DNA of 64,000 bases from Azospirillum sp. TSA2s (GCF_004923315.1 NZ_CP039650.1:1191501-1255500); one strand, 5' to 3'; positions 1-10,979 are shown, counted from the first letter of the stretch. The notes: generated from the sequence alone by a model not told the origin. Made by a program: numbers and translations.

Positions 1-1740
1 GATGCCGCGGTCGCCGGCCAGGATCCAGGCCTGCTCCGGATTGACCAGCGCCTTTTCCGCCTCCTGCCCGTTCACCCGCTCGATCCGGCCGCGCAGGCTC
101 GGCACCGCCTCGAAGGCGCTGGTGCCGGGGACGGCGGTCACGAGGTCCCGCAAGGGATCGAACTGGTCGCGCTGGATGTCGACGAAAAAGAAGGCGGGGG
201 CGTCCTGCGGGATCGTCTCCGACACCCGGCGGGAGAAGTTGCCCTGGATCAGCGCGATGGCGACCAGCACCGTCAGGCCGAGTCCCAGCGACAGCACCAC
301 CGCCGCCGTCGGATTGCCCGGCCGGTGCAGGTTGGCGAGCGCCAGCCGCAATCCCGGCCGCCTGACCCGCCCCACCCGCTTCGCCCCCCAGGTAACCAGG
401 GCGGCGGCCGCGCGGAAGGCCATGAAGGTGGCGATGGAGCCGCCGACGAACCACAGGGCGAACAGCTTGTTGTGCGCCGTCAGCACCGCCAGCCCGGCGA
501 GCGCCAGGGCCGACAGGATCATCGCGACGGTATAGGGCGTGCGCGGCCTCCCGCCGGCCGGGGTGATGACGTCGCGGAACAGGGCGCCCGCCGGCACCTC
601 CCGCGCCCGGCCGAGCGGCCACAGCGAGAAGGTCAGCGCGGTCAGCACGCCATAGAGCGCGGCGAGAGCCAAAGCTCCGGGATAAACGCCGATATGCGCC
701 GACACCGGCAGCACGCCGTCGAGCAGCCGGCCCAGCGCCAGCGGCGCAACCGCGCCCAGCGCCAGCCCGATGACGATGCCCAGCAATGCCAGCGCCAGGA
801 TCTGCGCCAGATAGAGCTCGAAGACCAACGCCCCCGGCGCGCCGATGCACTTCATCATGGCGATGGTGCGGGCGCGGGAGTCCAGATGGCTGCGCACCGC
901 ATTGCCGACCCCGACGCCGCCGACCAGCAGCGCAGTCAGCCCGACCAGGGTCAGGAACAGCGTCATGCGGTCGATGAAGCGTTCGATCTGCGGCGAAGCG
1001 TTGGTGTAGTCGCGCATCCGCCAGGGCGCATCGGGAAAGCGGGCGCGCAAACCCTCCTGCCACGCCTTCAGGTCGGTTTGCGGCGGCAGCGCCACCTTGG
1101 CGCTCCACCAGGTGAGGCTGCCGGGTTGCAGCAACCCGGTGCCCTGCAGCGACGGCAGAGCCACCAGCACCCTCGGCCCCAGCGAGAAGGCGTTGGAGGA
1201 GGCGCGGTCGGGCTCGCGGTCCAGCACGGCGGCGACGCGGTAGGCGCCTTCGCCGATGCGGATGCTGTCGCCGGGCTTGACCCCCAGCCGGTCGACCAGA
1301 CCGGCCTCGATCACCGCGCCCCAGCGGCCGTCCTTCTGCGCCAGCGCGTCCCGCAGGTCGCCGCCGCCTTCCAGCGTCACCGCGCCGTAGAGCGGATAGA
1401 GGCCGTCGACCGCCTTCAACTCGACCAGGGAGGAGCGCGTCTCGTCCGCGGCACGGGCCATCGCCCGCATCTCGGCGGATGTCGATACCCGGCCATCGGC
1501 CTTCAGCGCCGCCATCTGCTCGTCGGTCGGCGGGCTGTAGAGTTGCCGCAACGCGACGTCACCGCCCAGGATCGACCGCCCGTCGCTCGCCAGCCCGTCG
1601 AGCAGCCCGCTCGACACCGACTGCACCGAGGCGATGGCCGCGACGCCAAGGGCGAGGCAGGCGAGGAAGACCCAGAAGCCCTTCAGGCCGGTGCGCAGCT
1701 CCCGCCGGGCAAGCCGGAGCGCGAGGCTGAGGTTGGTCAT
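1..1740 (-). CDS. ABC transporter permease, YbbP/FtsX-like (3' end outside window)
   Basis: Inner-membrane permease expected to pair with the ATPase encoded just upstream on the same strand. The ATG is at 1740-1738 and the reading frame stays open to the window edge, so about 580 N-terminal residues are visible. Residues about 21-40 form a hydrophobic first membrane segment, followed by a long extracytoplasmic part and then a cluster of hydrophobic segments from about residue 245 onward, the layout of MacB/FtsX-type exporters. In E. coli ybbA and ybbP lie next to tesA, and the same trio occurs here, which supports the YbbP-like call. The substrate is unknown; the family has been discussed in relation to lipid or lipoprotein handling. 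The gene is 262 nt downstream of the ATPase stop, with a repeat element between them. Confidence 0.85.
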   Translation of the reverse strand, partial: MTNLSLALRLARRELRTGLKGFWVFLACLALGVAAIASVQSVSSGLLDGLASDGRSILGGDVALRQLYSPPTDEQMAALKADGRVSTSAEMRAMARAADETRSSLVELKAVDGLYPLYGAVTLEGGGDLRDALAQKDGRWGAVIEAGLVDRLGVKPGDSIRIGEGAYRVAAVLDREPDRASSNAFSLGPRVLVALPSLQGTGLLQPGSLTWWSAKVALPPQTDLKAWQEGLRARFPDAPWRMRDYTNASPQIERFIDRMTLFLTLVGLTALLVGGVGVGNAVRSHLDSRARTIAMMKCIGAPGALVFELYLAQILALALLGIVIGLALGAVAPLALGRLLDGVLPVSAHIGVYPGALALAALYGVLTALTFSLWPLGRAREVPAGALFRDVITPAGGRPRTPYTVAMILSALALAGLAVLTAHNKLFALWFVGGSIATFMAFRAAAALVTWGAKRVGRVRRPGLRLALANLHRPGNPTAAVVLSLGLGLTVLVAIALIQGNFSRRVSETIPQDAPAFFFVDIQRDQFDPLRDLVTAVPGTSAFEAVPSLRGRIERVNGQEAEKALVNPEQAWILAGDRGI

Positions 1741-1762
1741 CGTGTCGCCCTCCCCACGCGCC

Positions 1763-1972
1763 CGCACTTATCCCCTCTCCCCCCCGGGGAGAGGGTTAGG
1801 GTGAGGGGGGCGCATGGCGAGGAGTCAGTTGATGACGAGGGGTTTGCGCGCCGAGCAGCGCCACGCCGCGCATCCCCCTCACCCCGACCCTCTCCCCGCT
1901 TTCGGCGGACCGGAGGTCCGCCTGTCGCGTCAGCGCAAACGAAGTTTGCGCGTGAGCGGGGGGGAGAGGGAG
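1763..1972. repeat. Structured intergenic repeat, copy A
   Basis: The gap between the ATPase and permease genes is filled by G-rich and C-rich inverted blocks (around 1765-1799 and 1873-1971). Inside the second block are two hairpins: 1905-1911 with 1915-1921 (GCGGACC/GGTCCGC) and 1933-1940 with 1944-1951 (GCGCAAAC/GTTTGCGC). A related element lies at 53955-54124. Translating it gives a low-complexity LTLSPGGRG-type peptide, which is not a gene. Confidence 0.8.
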
Positions 1973-2002
1973 AGTCCACCGCCATCGTAATTCCCATCCC
2001 CC

Positions 2003-2770
2003 TCACTCCCCCGCCGCCTGCAGATTCGCGCGCCTTGCCGCCTGCCCGTCGTCGGCGATGCGGCCGTCCGCCAGACGCACCGTCCGGTCGCAGCGTGCCG
2101 CCAGCGTCTGGTCGTGGGTGATCAGCACCAGCGTCGTCCCCCGCCGCTCGGCAAGGTCGAACAGAAGCTTGACGATGGTGGCGCCGGTGTCGATGTCGAG
2201 ATTACCGGTCGGTTCGTCCGCCAGCAGCAGCGACGGCTCGGTCACGAAGGCGCGGGCCAATGCGGTGCGCTGCTGCTCGCCGCCGGACAGCTGGCCGGGA
2301 TAATGATGGATGCGGTGTCCCAGCCCGACCTGCTCCAGCCCGATGCGGGCGCGGTCGAAGGCGTCGGCGACGCCGGCGAATTCCAGCGGGATGGCGACAT
2401 TCTCCAACGCCGTCATGGTCGGCACCAGATGGAAGGCTTGGAAGACGATGCCGACATGCTGCCGGCGGAAGCGCGCCAAGCCATCCTCGTCCAGGTGCCC
2501 GAGATCCTGGCCGGCGACGCGGACGGTGCCGCCGCTGGGGCGTTCCAGACCGGCCATCACCATCATCATGGTCGACTTGCCGGAACCGCTGGGGCCGACC
2601 ACGCCGACCCGTTCCCCGGCCGCCACCTGAAGATTCACGCCGCGCAGGATGTTGACGGGTCCGGCACCGCTGTCCAATTTCAGGTGGACGTCGTCGAGTT
2701 CAACGATGAAGTCGTTGGAAGACCGGGCGATGGAATTTGACGACGTTGCAGGGGACTGAGCCTTGGACAT
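2003..2770 (-). CDS. ABC transporter ATP-binding protein, YbbA/LolD-like
   Basis: Cytoplasmic ATPase of about 255 residues that should power the downstream YbbP-like permease. Walker A is GPSGSGKST near residue 61, the signature LSGGEQQR and Walker B LLADEPTGNLD follow, and an H-loop (LITHD) lies near the C-terminus. This is the LolD/MacB/YbbA branch of ABC ATPases. The chosen ATG (2770-2768) overlaps the ATG of the divergent esterase by two bases; an upstream ATG at 2833 would add 21 residues with no family resemblance. A GAGAG run sits about 5 nt before the chosen start. No alternative GTG/TTG start lies between it and the nucleotide-binding domain. Confidence 0.9.
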   Translation of the reverse strand: MSKAQSPATSSNSIARSSNDFIVELDDVHLKLDSGAGPVNILRGVNLQVAAGERVGVVGPSGSGKSTMMMVMAGLERPSGGTVRVAGQDLGHLDEDGLARFRRQHVGIVFQAFHLVPTMTALENVAIPLEFAGVADAFDRARIGLEQVGLGHRIHHYPGQLSGGEQQRTALARAFVTEPSLLLADEPTGNLDIDTGATIVKLLFDLAERRGTTLVLITHDQTLAARCDRTVRLADGRIADDGQAARRANLQAAGE

Positions 2771-3503
2771 GCGACTCTCGCACAAGCGGAACGGACCATC
2801 GCCATATGGCACGACCCGCCGGGCTTTCAACACGGGCGCCTTCGCTGCGGCGTTGGCCTTCGTCTTTGCCGCAGGGGTATCGATGACCGTTCCGACCCGC
2901 GCGGATGCCGCGCAGCCGGTGAAGCTGCTGGCGCTGGGCGACAGCCTGACCGCGGGCTACGGGTTGCCGGAACAGCAGGGCTTCACCCGCCAGCTGGAAA
3001 AGGCGCTGGCCGCCAAGGGCTACAGCGTCACCGTCATCAATGCGGGCGTGTCGGGCGACACCACCGCCGGCGGCCGGGCGCGGCTGGACTGGGCGCTGGC
3101 CGACAAGCCGGACGCGGCCATCGTCGAGCTGGGCGCCAACGACATGCTGCGCGGGCTCGACCCCGGTCAGGCCAAGGCGAACCTCGACACCATCCTCAAG
3201 ACGCTGACGGAGCGGAAGATTCCCACCCTGCTGGCCGGCATGCTCGCCTCGCCAAGCCTGGGCAAGCCCTACACCGACACATTCAACGCTATCTACCCGG
3301 ATCTGGCGAAAGCCTACGACCTGCCGCTCTATCCCTTCTTCCTCGACGGGGTGGCGCTGGACCGGTCGCTGATCCAGCCGGACGGGATGCATCCCAATGC
3401 CCAGGGCGTGGCGGTGATCGTGGAGCGCATCCTGCCCTCCGTCACCGCGCTGCTCGACGGCCTCCCCAATATCGGCAAGACTACCGTCAAAACCGGAGGC
3501 TGA
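2769..3503 (+). CDS. tesA: TesA-like arylesterase / lysophospholipase (SGNH hydrolase)
   Basis: Periplasmic or exported GDSL hydrolase, expected to cleave acyl thioesters, aryl esters or lysophospholipids. The mature part carries block I LGDSLTAGYG with the nucleophilic Ser, block III LGANDML with the GxND motif, and the late DGMHPNAQG with the catalytic Asp and His. The N-terminus holds a hydrophobic segment preceded by TRRAFNT, which resembles a twin-arginine motif, and ends in an ADA-type cleavage site. The start is uncertain: a TTG at 2763 lies 7 nt after AGGGGA (2750-2755), while the ATG at 2769 lies 13 nt away. Divergent from the ybbA-like gene as tesA is in E. coli, and 3 nt upstream of the FIST gene, so probably cotranscribed with it. 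Confidence 0.88.
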   Translation: MRLSHKRNGPSPYGTTRRAFNTGAFAAALAFVFAAGVSMTVPTRADAAQPVKLLALGDSLTAGYGLPEQQGFTRQLEKALAAKGYSVTVINAGVSGDTTAGGRARLDWALADKPDAAIVELGANDMLRGLDPGQAKANLDTILKTLTERKIPTLLAGMLASPSLGKPYTDTFNAIYPDLAKAYDLPLYPFFLDGVALDRSLIQPDGMHPNAQGVAVIVERILPSVTALLDGLPNIGKTTVKTGG

Positions 3504-3506
3504 CCC

Positions 3507-4658
3507 ATGACCGTGACCCTGGACAGCGACACCCGCTTTCACGCCGCCTGCGCCGCCGGGGCGGAATGGGGACCGACGGTCAAGGCCTGCCTCGACCGGT
3601 TGGGTCCGGTCGCCGGCTGCAACCTGGGCTTCCTCTACCTGACCGACGGTCTGGCGGAACATGCGACCAGCATCGTCACCCTGCTGCGCGGCGTCACCGG
3701 GATCCGTCACTGGGTCGGCACCGCCGGCATCGGCGTGATGGCCAATGGCGAGGTCCTGTTCGACGAGCCGGGAATGGCGATCATGGCCGCCCGCCTGCCG
3801 GAGGACAGCTTCCGCCTGTTCCCCACCCTGACCGACGGGTTGGAGCCGCTGCGCGGCAGTGCCGGCGGCTGGCTGGACAAGCATGGCGCGGCGCTGGCGC
3901 TGGTCCATGTCGACCCGCACCATGCCGACATGGCCGGACTGGTCGCCCGTCTGTCGGAGGAGGCCGGCGTCTTCCTGGTCGGCGGCCTGACCGCCTCGCG
4001 CGGGGAGTTCCCGCAGATTGCCGCCGGGGCCGAGGACGGCGATCCGGTCACCGAGGGCGGCGTGTCGGGCGTGCTCTTCGCGCCAAATCTGCCGGTCGCC
4101 ACCGCCCTGACCCAGGGCTGCCGCCCGATCGGGCCGACGCGCACCGTCACCGCCAGCGACGACAACGTGATTCTGGAGATCGACAACCGCCCGGCGCTCG
4201 ACGTCTTCAAGGAAGACATCGGGCCGGAGCTTGCCGCCGACCTGCGGCAGGTCGCCGGGGTGATCTGCGCCGGGCTGCCCATCGCCGGGTCCGACACCCA
4301 GGACTATCTGGTCCGCGACCTGATCGCCATCGAGCCGCGCGCCGGCTGGATCTCCATCGCCGAGCGGGTGACCACCGGCCAGCCGGTGATGTTCACCCGC
4401 CGTGATCCCGAAACCGCCGCCGCCGACATGCGCCGGATGCTGGACAGCCTCAAGAAACGGGTGAAGGCGACGCCGAAGGGAGCGGTGTATGTCAGTTGCA
4501 TCGCCCGTGGTCCCGGCCTGTTCGGCGCCGCCAATGCCGAGCTGTCGATGATCCGCGACACCTTCGGCGACATTCCGCTGACCGGCTTCTTCGCCTCGGG
4601 CGAGGTGTCGCACAACCGGCTCTATGGCTACACCGGCGTGCTGACGCTCTTTCTGTAA
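3507..4658 (+). CDS. FIST N/C domain sensory protein
   Basis: A 383-residue cytoplasmic protein with the two halves of the FIST family: an N-terminal region (about 30-220) and a C-terminal FIST_C region (about 230-360). FIST domains are predicted small-ligand sensors often linked to signal transduction; no output domain is fused here. Recognition rests on overall pattern, including GTAGIGV near residue 72 and the C-terminal segment FFASGEVSHNRLYGYTGVL, which matches the conserved end of the family. It starts three bases after the esterase stop, with GGAGG overlapping the end of that gene as a ribosome binding site, so the two are likely translated from one mRNA. Ligand unknown. Confidence 0.82.
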   Translation: MTVTLDSDTRFHAACAAGAEWGPTVKACLDRLGPVAGCNLGFLYLTDGLAEHATSIVTLLRGVTGIRHWVGTAGIGVMANGEVLFDEPGMAIMAARLPEDSFRLFPTLTDGLEPLRGSAGGWLDKHGAALALVHVDPHHADMAGLVARLSEEAGVFLVGGLTASRGEFPQIAAGAEDGDPVTEGGVSGVLFAPNLPVATALTQGCRPIGPTRTVTASDDNVILEIDNRPALDVFKEDIGPELAADLRQVAGVICAGLPIAGSDTQDYLVRDLIAIEPRAGWISIAERVTTGQPVMFTRRDPETAAADMRRMLDSLKKRVKATPKGAVYVSCIARGPGLFGAANAELSMIRDTFGDIPLTGFFASGEVSHNRLYGYTGVLTLFL

Positions 4659-4686
4659 AGATCATTTCGAATAAGGAACGTTCCGG

Positions 4687-5742
4687 ATGCAGTATCGTCC
4701 GCTCGGCCGCACCGGCCTGTCGGTCAGCGCCATCGGCCTGGGCACCATGACCTGGGGCCGCCAGAACACCGAGGCCGAAGGCCATGCCCAGATGGACGCC
4801 GCGCTCGACCGCGGCATCAACTTCTGGGACACGGCGGAGATGTACGCCATCCCGCCCACCGCCGACACCTATGGCAAGACGGAGGCGGTGATCGGCAACT
4901 GGTTCCAGTCGCGCGGCAAGCGTGACAAGGTGATCCTCGCCAGCAAGATCATCGGCGCGCCGGCCGGCGGCTTCGGCTGGGTGCGCGAAGGCAAGTCGCG
5001 GCTCGACCGCGCCAACCTCTTCGCCGCGGTGGAGGCCAGCCTGTCGCGGCTGAAGACCGACTACATCGACCTCTACCAGATCCATTGGCCCGACCGCGTC
5101 ACCAACCGCTTCGGCGTCCGCACCTATAAGCATAAGCCGGAGCAGGACGGTGTGCCGATCGAGGAGACGCTGGCGGCACTGGCCGAACTGGTGCAGGCCG
5201 GCAAGATCCGCCATGTCGGCCTGTCGAACGAGAGCCCCTGGGGCGTGATGCGCTGGCTGCGCGCCGCCGAGGTGGCAGGGGAGGTGGCTGGGCTTCCGCG
5301 CGTCGCCTCGATCCAGAACGCCTACAACCTGCTGAACCGGACCTTCGAGAACGGCCTGTCGGAGGTGGCCCTGCGCGAGGATGTCGGGCTGCTCGCCTAT
5401 TCGCCGCTGGGCGCCGGCACGTTGACGGGCAAGTATCTGAACGGCGCCGTCCCGCCGGGCAGCCGCCGCGCGCTCGACCACCGGCCGTCGCGCTATGCCA
5501 CCGTCAACGCCGACGCCGCGACGGAGGCCTATCTGGACATCGCCCGCCGCCACGGTCTGGCGCCCAACCAGATGGCCATCGCCTTCACGTTGCAGCAACC
5601 CTTCGTCACCTCGTCACTGATCGGGGCGACGACGATGGAAACGCTGGTCTCCAACATCGACTCCATCGACGTGACCCTGTCGCCGGAGGTGATGGCGGAA
5701 ATCGACGCCGTGCACAACCGCATGCCGGATCCGTGTCCGTAA
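4687..5742 (+). CDS. tas: NADP(H)-dependent aldo-keto reductase, Tas family
   Basis: Cytoplasmic oxidoreductase of 351 residues with an (alpha/beta)8 fold, reducing carbonyl substrates with NADPH. It matches E. coli Tas along its whole length: the start MQYRPLGRTGLSVSAIGLGTM, the active-site region DTAEMYAIPPTADTYG with Asp and Tyr, VILASK with the catalytic Lys, and YQIHWPDR with the His. LLNR and LAYSPLGAGTLTGKYL are also shared. Tas was named for complementing tyrosine auxotrophy; the natural substrate is not known. The gene lies 28 nt after the FIST gene with AAGGAACG upstream of the ATG. A strong hairpin follows the stop. Confidence 0.92.
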   Translation: MQYRPLGRTGLSVSAIGLGTMTWGRQNTEAEGHAQMDAALDRGINFWDTAEMYAIPPTADTYGKTEAVIGNWFQSRGKRDKVILASKIIGAPAGGFGWVREGKSRLDRANLFAAVEASLSRLKTDYIDLYQIHWPDRVTNRFGVRTYKHKPEQDGVPIEETLAALAELVQAGKIRHVGLSNESPWGVMRWLRAAEVAGEVAGLPRVASIQNAYNLLNRTFENGLSEVALREDVGLLAYSPLGAGTLTGKYLNGAVPPGSRRALDHRPSRYATVNADAATEAYLDIARRHGLAPNQMAIAFTLQQPFVTSSLIGATTMETLVSNIDSIDVTLSPEVMAEIDAVHNRMPDPCP

Positions 5743-5751
5743 GCTGTCGTA

Positions 5752-5785
5752 TGGTCCGCCCCTCATCCGAAGGAGGGGCGGACCA
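5752..5785 (+). terminator. Perfect 13-bp hairpin after the aldo-keto reductase gene
   Basis: Arms 5752-5764 and 5773-5785 are exact reverse complements around an 8-nt loop. No T-tract follows, so this is either a weak intrinsic terminator or an RNA-stabilising stem between tas and thpR. Confidence 0.55.
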
Positions 5786-5809
5786 GTTCAGCAAACCCGG
5801 AGGTGCCCC

Positions 5810-6352
5810 ATGCTCCGCCTGTTCGTCGCCCTCGACCTGACGGAGGAGGTTCGCCAACGGCTGGCTGGTCTGGCCGGCGGGGTGCCCGGCGCGCGCTGGA
5901 CCGAGCCTGAAAGCATGCACCTGACCCTGCGCTTCATCGGCGAGGTGCCGGAGGATCAGGCGATGGACATCGACGCCGCGCTGGCGGAGATCCGGGCGCC
6001 GGCCTTCACGCTCACCTTCGACGGCGTCGGCATGTACGGCAGCGCGCGCCGGGCGCGGGTTCTTTGGGCGGGGGTGGAGCGCAACGAGGCGCTGGCCCAT
6101 CTGCAGGTCAAGATCGAATCCGCCTTGGTTCGCTGCGGCCTGCCGGCGGAGGAGCGAAAATTCTCCCCCCACATCACGCTCGCCCGGCTGAAGGACGCGC
6201 CGACCGACCGCATCGGCCGCTTCCTGTCCGACCGCGGCCTGTTCCGCACCGGCCCGATGCCTGTCGAGCATGTCACGCTCTACCGCAGCCATCTCGGCAA
6301 CGGCGGGGCGGTGTATGAGGCGTTGCGGGAGTATCCGCTGGACTCTGTCTAG
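5810..6352 (+). CDS. thpR: RNA 2',3'-cyclic phosphodiesterase (2H phosphoesterase)
   Basis: A 180-residue 2H phosphoesterase (formerly 2'-5' RNA ligase), which opens 2',3'-cyclic phosphates on RNA. Both HxTx motifs are intact: HLTL at residues 37-40 and HITL at 121-124. The start MLRLFVALDLTEEVR is typical, and GGAGG precedes the ATG at good spacing. Its TAG (6350-6352) overlaps the stop codon of the convergent diguanylate cyclase gene. It sits after a hairpin, so it may be transcribed apart from the upstream reductase. Confidence 0.93.
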   Translation: MLRLFVALDLTEEVRQRLAGLAGGVPGARWTEPESMHLTLRFIGEVPEDQAMDIDAALAEIRAPAFTLTFDGVGMYGSARRARVLWAGVERNEALAHLQVKIESALVRCGLPAEERKFSPHITLARLKDAPTDRIGRFLSDRGLFRTGPMPVEHVTLYRSHLGNGGAVYEALREYPLDSV

Positions 6353-7533
6353 GCGGTGATGCTGTCCCAGGGCTGGGCTTCGGCATCCGCTTTGACGCTA
6401 CCGCCGACCACCCGATTCTTGCCGTCCTGCTTGGCGCGGTACATGCGCTGGTCGGCCAATTCCACCAACGATTCCCAGTCGGCCGGGCGGTCGGTCGTCT
6501 GTTCGGCGATGCCGATGCTGGCGGTCTGCAGGCTGCCGTCCGGCCGCTTGCCGAAACCGGCCCGGCGCATCCTCTCCACCGCGATCATCGCGCCATCCAG
6601 CGGGGTGTCCGGCATGACCACCAGGAACTCCTCCCCGCCCCAGCGTACCAGCGCGTCGGACTGGCGCAGCAGGCTGCGGATGGTGTTGGCGGCATGGCGC
6701 AGGACGCGGTCGCCCTCCTCGTGCCCGTAACGGTCGTTGACCGCCTTGAAGTCGTCCAGGTCGACGAAGATCGCCGACAGCGGCTGCGCCGCGCGTTCCG
6801 CATGGGCGACCTGGAGTTTCAGCAACTCCTCGCCGATGCGGCGGGAGAAGGCGCCGGTCAGCGCGTCGTGCGCCGCCTGCTCCAGCAGCGCGATCATGAA
6901 ATGCAGCTGGCTGATCGCTGCCAGCGTCGCCACCACCGCGATCAGCGCCAGCAGCCACAGCGCGCTGATGTAGGACGGGAACGGCATCACCAGCGAACCG
7001 TAGAAGCCTGCGGCCAGATGGGCGCCCAGCATCGGGGCGGCGAACAGAGCCCCCTCCACCGCGGTCAGCGGAAAGACGCTGAGCCCCGCGACCATCACGA
7101 AGGGCAGATAGCCATAGCCGGCACTGACGGCGATGCGCAGGTCGTCGACACCCTGGTTGTAGAGCAGCGGGTGCGAGATGGCGAAGAACAGCGTCGGGAT
7201 CGCCAGCAGGGCGGCCAGCCGCCACCAGGCGCAGGTCATGTCCTCGCAGGACCGGCGGTCGAAGGCCAGCGCCAGGAAGGCGGCACTGGCGCTGAGGCGC
7301 AGCACGATCAGCCAGACGGCCAGCTTCCATTCGAAGACGGTGACGTCGATGGCGATCCACAGCGGGGTCAGGACGCCGAAGATCAGCGCCACCATGCGCA
7401 CGCGCGACTGGATCATCGCGGCGCGCCGCCGCTGCAGGATCGGCGTGTGACCGGCCGGCCAGATCAGATCGGGCAGTTCGTCGCTGCGGACGAAGGCGCC
7501 GAAGAGGGCGGCAAGAAGCCTGTCAACCCGCAT
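6349..7533 (-). CDS. Membrane-bound diguanylate cyclase (GGDEF)
   Basis: Makes cyclic di-GMP from two GTP. The N-terminal half (about residues 45-210) has roughly six hydrophobic segments, forming a MASE-like membrane sensor. The C-terminal half is a GGDEF domain: VDLDDFKAVNDRYGH, then GGEEF at about residues 299-303. An RQSD motif sits exactly five residues before GGEEF, matching the RxxD inhibitory site, so product inhibition is expected. No EAL domain. The start MRVDRLLAALF (7533) was preferred; the frame is open to an ATG at 7620, but the added residues show no family character. It converges with thpR and the two stop codons overlap. Confidence 0.9.
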   Translation of the reverse strand: MRVDRLLAALFGAFVRSDELPDLIWPAGHTPILQRRRAAMIQSRVRMVALIFGVLTPLWIAIDVTVFEWKLAVWLIVLRLSASAAFLALAFDRRSCEDMTCAWWRLAALLAIPTLFFAISHPLLYNQGVDDLRIAVSAGYGYLPFVMVAGLSVFPLTAVEGALFAAPMLGAHLAAGFYGSLVMPFPSYISALWLLALIAVVATLAAISQLHFMIALLEQAAHDALTGAFSRRIGEELLKLQVAHAERAAQPLSAIFVDLDDFKAVNDRYGHEEGDRVLRHAANTIRSLLRQSDALVRWGGEEFLVVMPDTPLDGAMIAVERMRRAGFGKRPDGSLQTASIGIAEQTTDRPADWESLVELADQRMYRAKQDGKNRVVGGSVKADAEAQPWDSITA

Positions 7534-7681
7534 CAGACAGCCTGCCCCCGGCATCGGCCGGACATGTCGCCAATGGATTAGCCATGCTGGGTGATTACAC
7601 GGGCATGACCTCCCCTTCAACGGCTTTCGCGCCGAAATGGCTGATCAGCCGCTGGAAAACACGGAAACATCCCGGCATGCG

Positions 7682-7723
7682 ACAAAAAGTAACGGGCGGC
7701 GCGTCACCGACACGCCGCCCGTT
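7682..7723 (-). terminator. Intrinsic terminator of dnaKJ
   Basis: Arms 7691-7701 and 7713-7723 form an 11-bp perfect stem. Read on the minus strand, the stem is followed by ACTTTTTGTC, a short U-tract. It lies 26 nt past the dnaJ stop and is the clearest rho-independent terminator in the window. Confidence 0.85.
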
Positions 7724-7748
7724 GAATAATATCCGCTGCGGTGAAGGA

Positions 7749-8900
7749 TCAGTCCTTCAGGTCTTCCCAAAGCTCCTTCACCTTGGCGAAGAAGCCCTCC
7801 GACTGCGGATTCGACCCTTCCTTGGCGGCGCCCTCGAACTCGCGCAGCAGTTCCTGCTGGCGCTTCGTCAGGTTCACCGGGGTCTCGACCACCGCCTGGA
7901 TGTACATGTCGCCGCGCTGGGCACTGCGCAGAACCGACATGCCCTTGCCCTTGATGCGGAACTGGTGGCCGGACTGGGTGCCCGGCGGCACCGTCACCTT
8001 GGTGCGGCTGCCGTCGATTGTCGGCACCTCCACCGAACCGCCGAGAGCCGCCGTGGTCATCGGGATCGGCACCCGGCAGTGGATGTTGGCGCCGTCGCGC
8101 TGGAAGATCGGGTGCGGCGCCAGCGCCAGGAAGATGTAGAGGTCGCCGGCAGGCGCCCCGCGCAGCCCCGCCTCGCCCTCTCCCGCCAGACGGATGCGGG
8201 TGCCGTCCTCGACACCGGCGGGGATGTTGACCTGCAGGGTCTTTTCCTTGCGCAGCCGGCCGGAGCCGCCGCAGTTCTTGCAGGCGTCCTTGATGACCTT
8301 GCCGGCGCCGTGGCAGCCGGGGCAGGTCCGCTCAATGGTGAAGAAGCCCTGCTGCGCCCGCACCTTGCCGTGCCCCTGGCAGGTCGGGCAGGTGATCGGC
8401 TGGGTTCCCGCCGCGGCACCCGAGCCGTTGCAGCTGTCGCACTGCACGGTGGTGGGCACGCGGATGGTGGTCTGGGTGCCCTTGAAGGCCTCCTCCAGCC
8501 CGATCTCCAGATTGTAGCGCAGGTCCTGGCCGCGGCCGGACGCACCGCCGCCGCCGCGGCGCCCGCCCATGAACTCGCCGAACATCTCGTCGAAGATGTC
8601 GGCGAAGCCGCCGCCGCCGCCGAAATCGAAGTTGAAGCCGCCGGCCCCGGCGCCGGCGCCCGGACCACGGCCACCCTCGAAGGCGGCGTGGCCGAACCGG
8701 TCATAGGCCGCGCGCTTCTGATCGTCCTTCAGGACGTCATACGCTTCGCTGATTTCCTTGAACTTCTGCTCGGCGTCCTTGTCACCCTGGTTGCGGTCCG
8801 GGTGGTACTGCATCGCCATCTTGCGATAAGCCTTTTTCAGCTCATCCGCGCTGGCGTTCTTCGCCACACCGAGCAGCTCGTAATAATCCTGTTTCGCCAT
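7749..8900 (-). CDS. dnaJ: Molecular chaperone DnaJ
   Basis: Hsp40 co-chaperone of 383 residues that delivers unfolded substrates to DnaK and stimulates its ATPase. Order of parts: J domain (1-70) with HPD at 33-35, a glycine/phenylalanine-rich linker (about 75-125), a zinc-binding domain with four CxxCxGxG repeats (CDSCNGSG, CPTCQGHG, CPGCHGAG, CKNCGGSG), and a C-terminal substrate-binding domain. The start at 8900 gives the canonical MAKQDYYELLGV; the longer open frame to 8969 is not supported. It lies 162 nt downstream of dnaK on the same strand, the usual dnaKJ order, and ends at an intrinsic terminator. Confidence 0.98.
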   Translation of the reverse strand: MAKQDYYELLGVAKNASADELKKAYRKMAMQYHPDRNQGDKDAEQKFKEISEAYDVLKDDQKRAAYDRFGHAAFEGGRGPGAGAGAGGFNFDFGGGGGFADIFDEMFGEFMGGRRGGGGASGRGQDLRYNLEIGLEEAFKGTQTTIRVPTTVQCDSCNGSGAAAGTQPITCPTCQGHGKVRAQQGFFTIERTCPGCHGAGKVIKDACKNCGGSGRLRKEKTLQVNIPAGVEDGTRIRLAGEGEAGLRGAPAGDLYIFLALAPHPIFQRDGANIHCRVPIPMTTAALGGSVEVPTIDGSRTKVTVPPGTQSGHQFRIKGKGMSVLRSAQRGDMYIQAVVETPVNLTKRQQELLREFEGAAKEGSNPQSEGFFAKVKELWEDLKD

Positions 8901-8975
8901 GGGGGCCGACCGCCTTTGAGTCGTTCTGGTCCAAACTGTCCGCGTCGCGCCGGAACCTGAGCCCAGCATACCGAA

Positions 8976-9004
8976 GGCCCGCCGCCGGGAAAAGGCGGCG
9001 GGCC
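8976..9004 (-). terminator. Strong hairpin between dnaK and dnaJ
   Basis: Arms 8976-8986 and 8994-9004 are an exact 11-bp inverted repeat with a 7-nt loop. No clear U-tract follows on the minus strand. It may attenuate or process the dnaK-dnaJ mRNA so that DnaK is made in excess; this role is inferred. Confidence 0.55.
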
Positions 9005-9062
9005 ATCGATGCTCGCGTCAGGTCCGTATCAAAAAGAAGCTGCCTGCCCTAAGAGATGGGCC

Positions 9063-10979
<1,917 letters not shown>

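Noticed and set aside
1737..2006. 89-aa ORF with LTLSPGGRG-type sequence
   Set aside because: Translation of the structured intergenic repeat.
325..2121. 598-aa plus-strand open frame
   Set aside because: Antisense of the ABC permease and ATPase genes, with GC-rich codon shadow composition and no domain.
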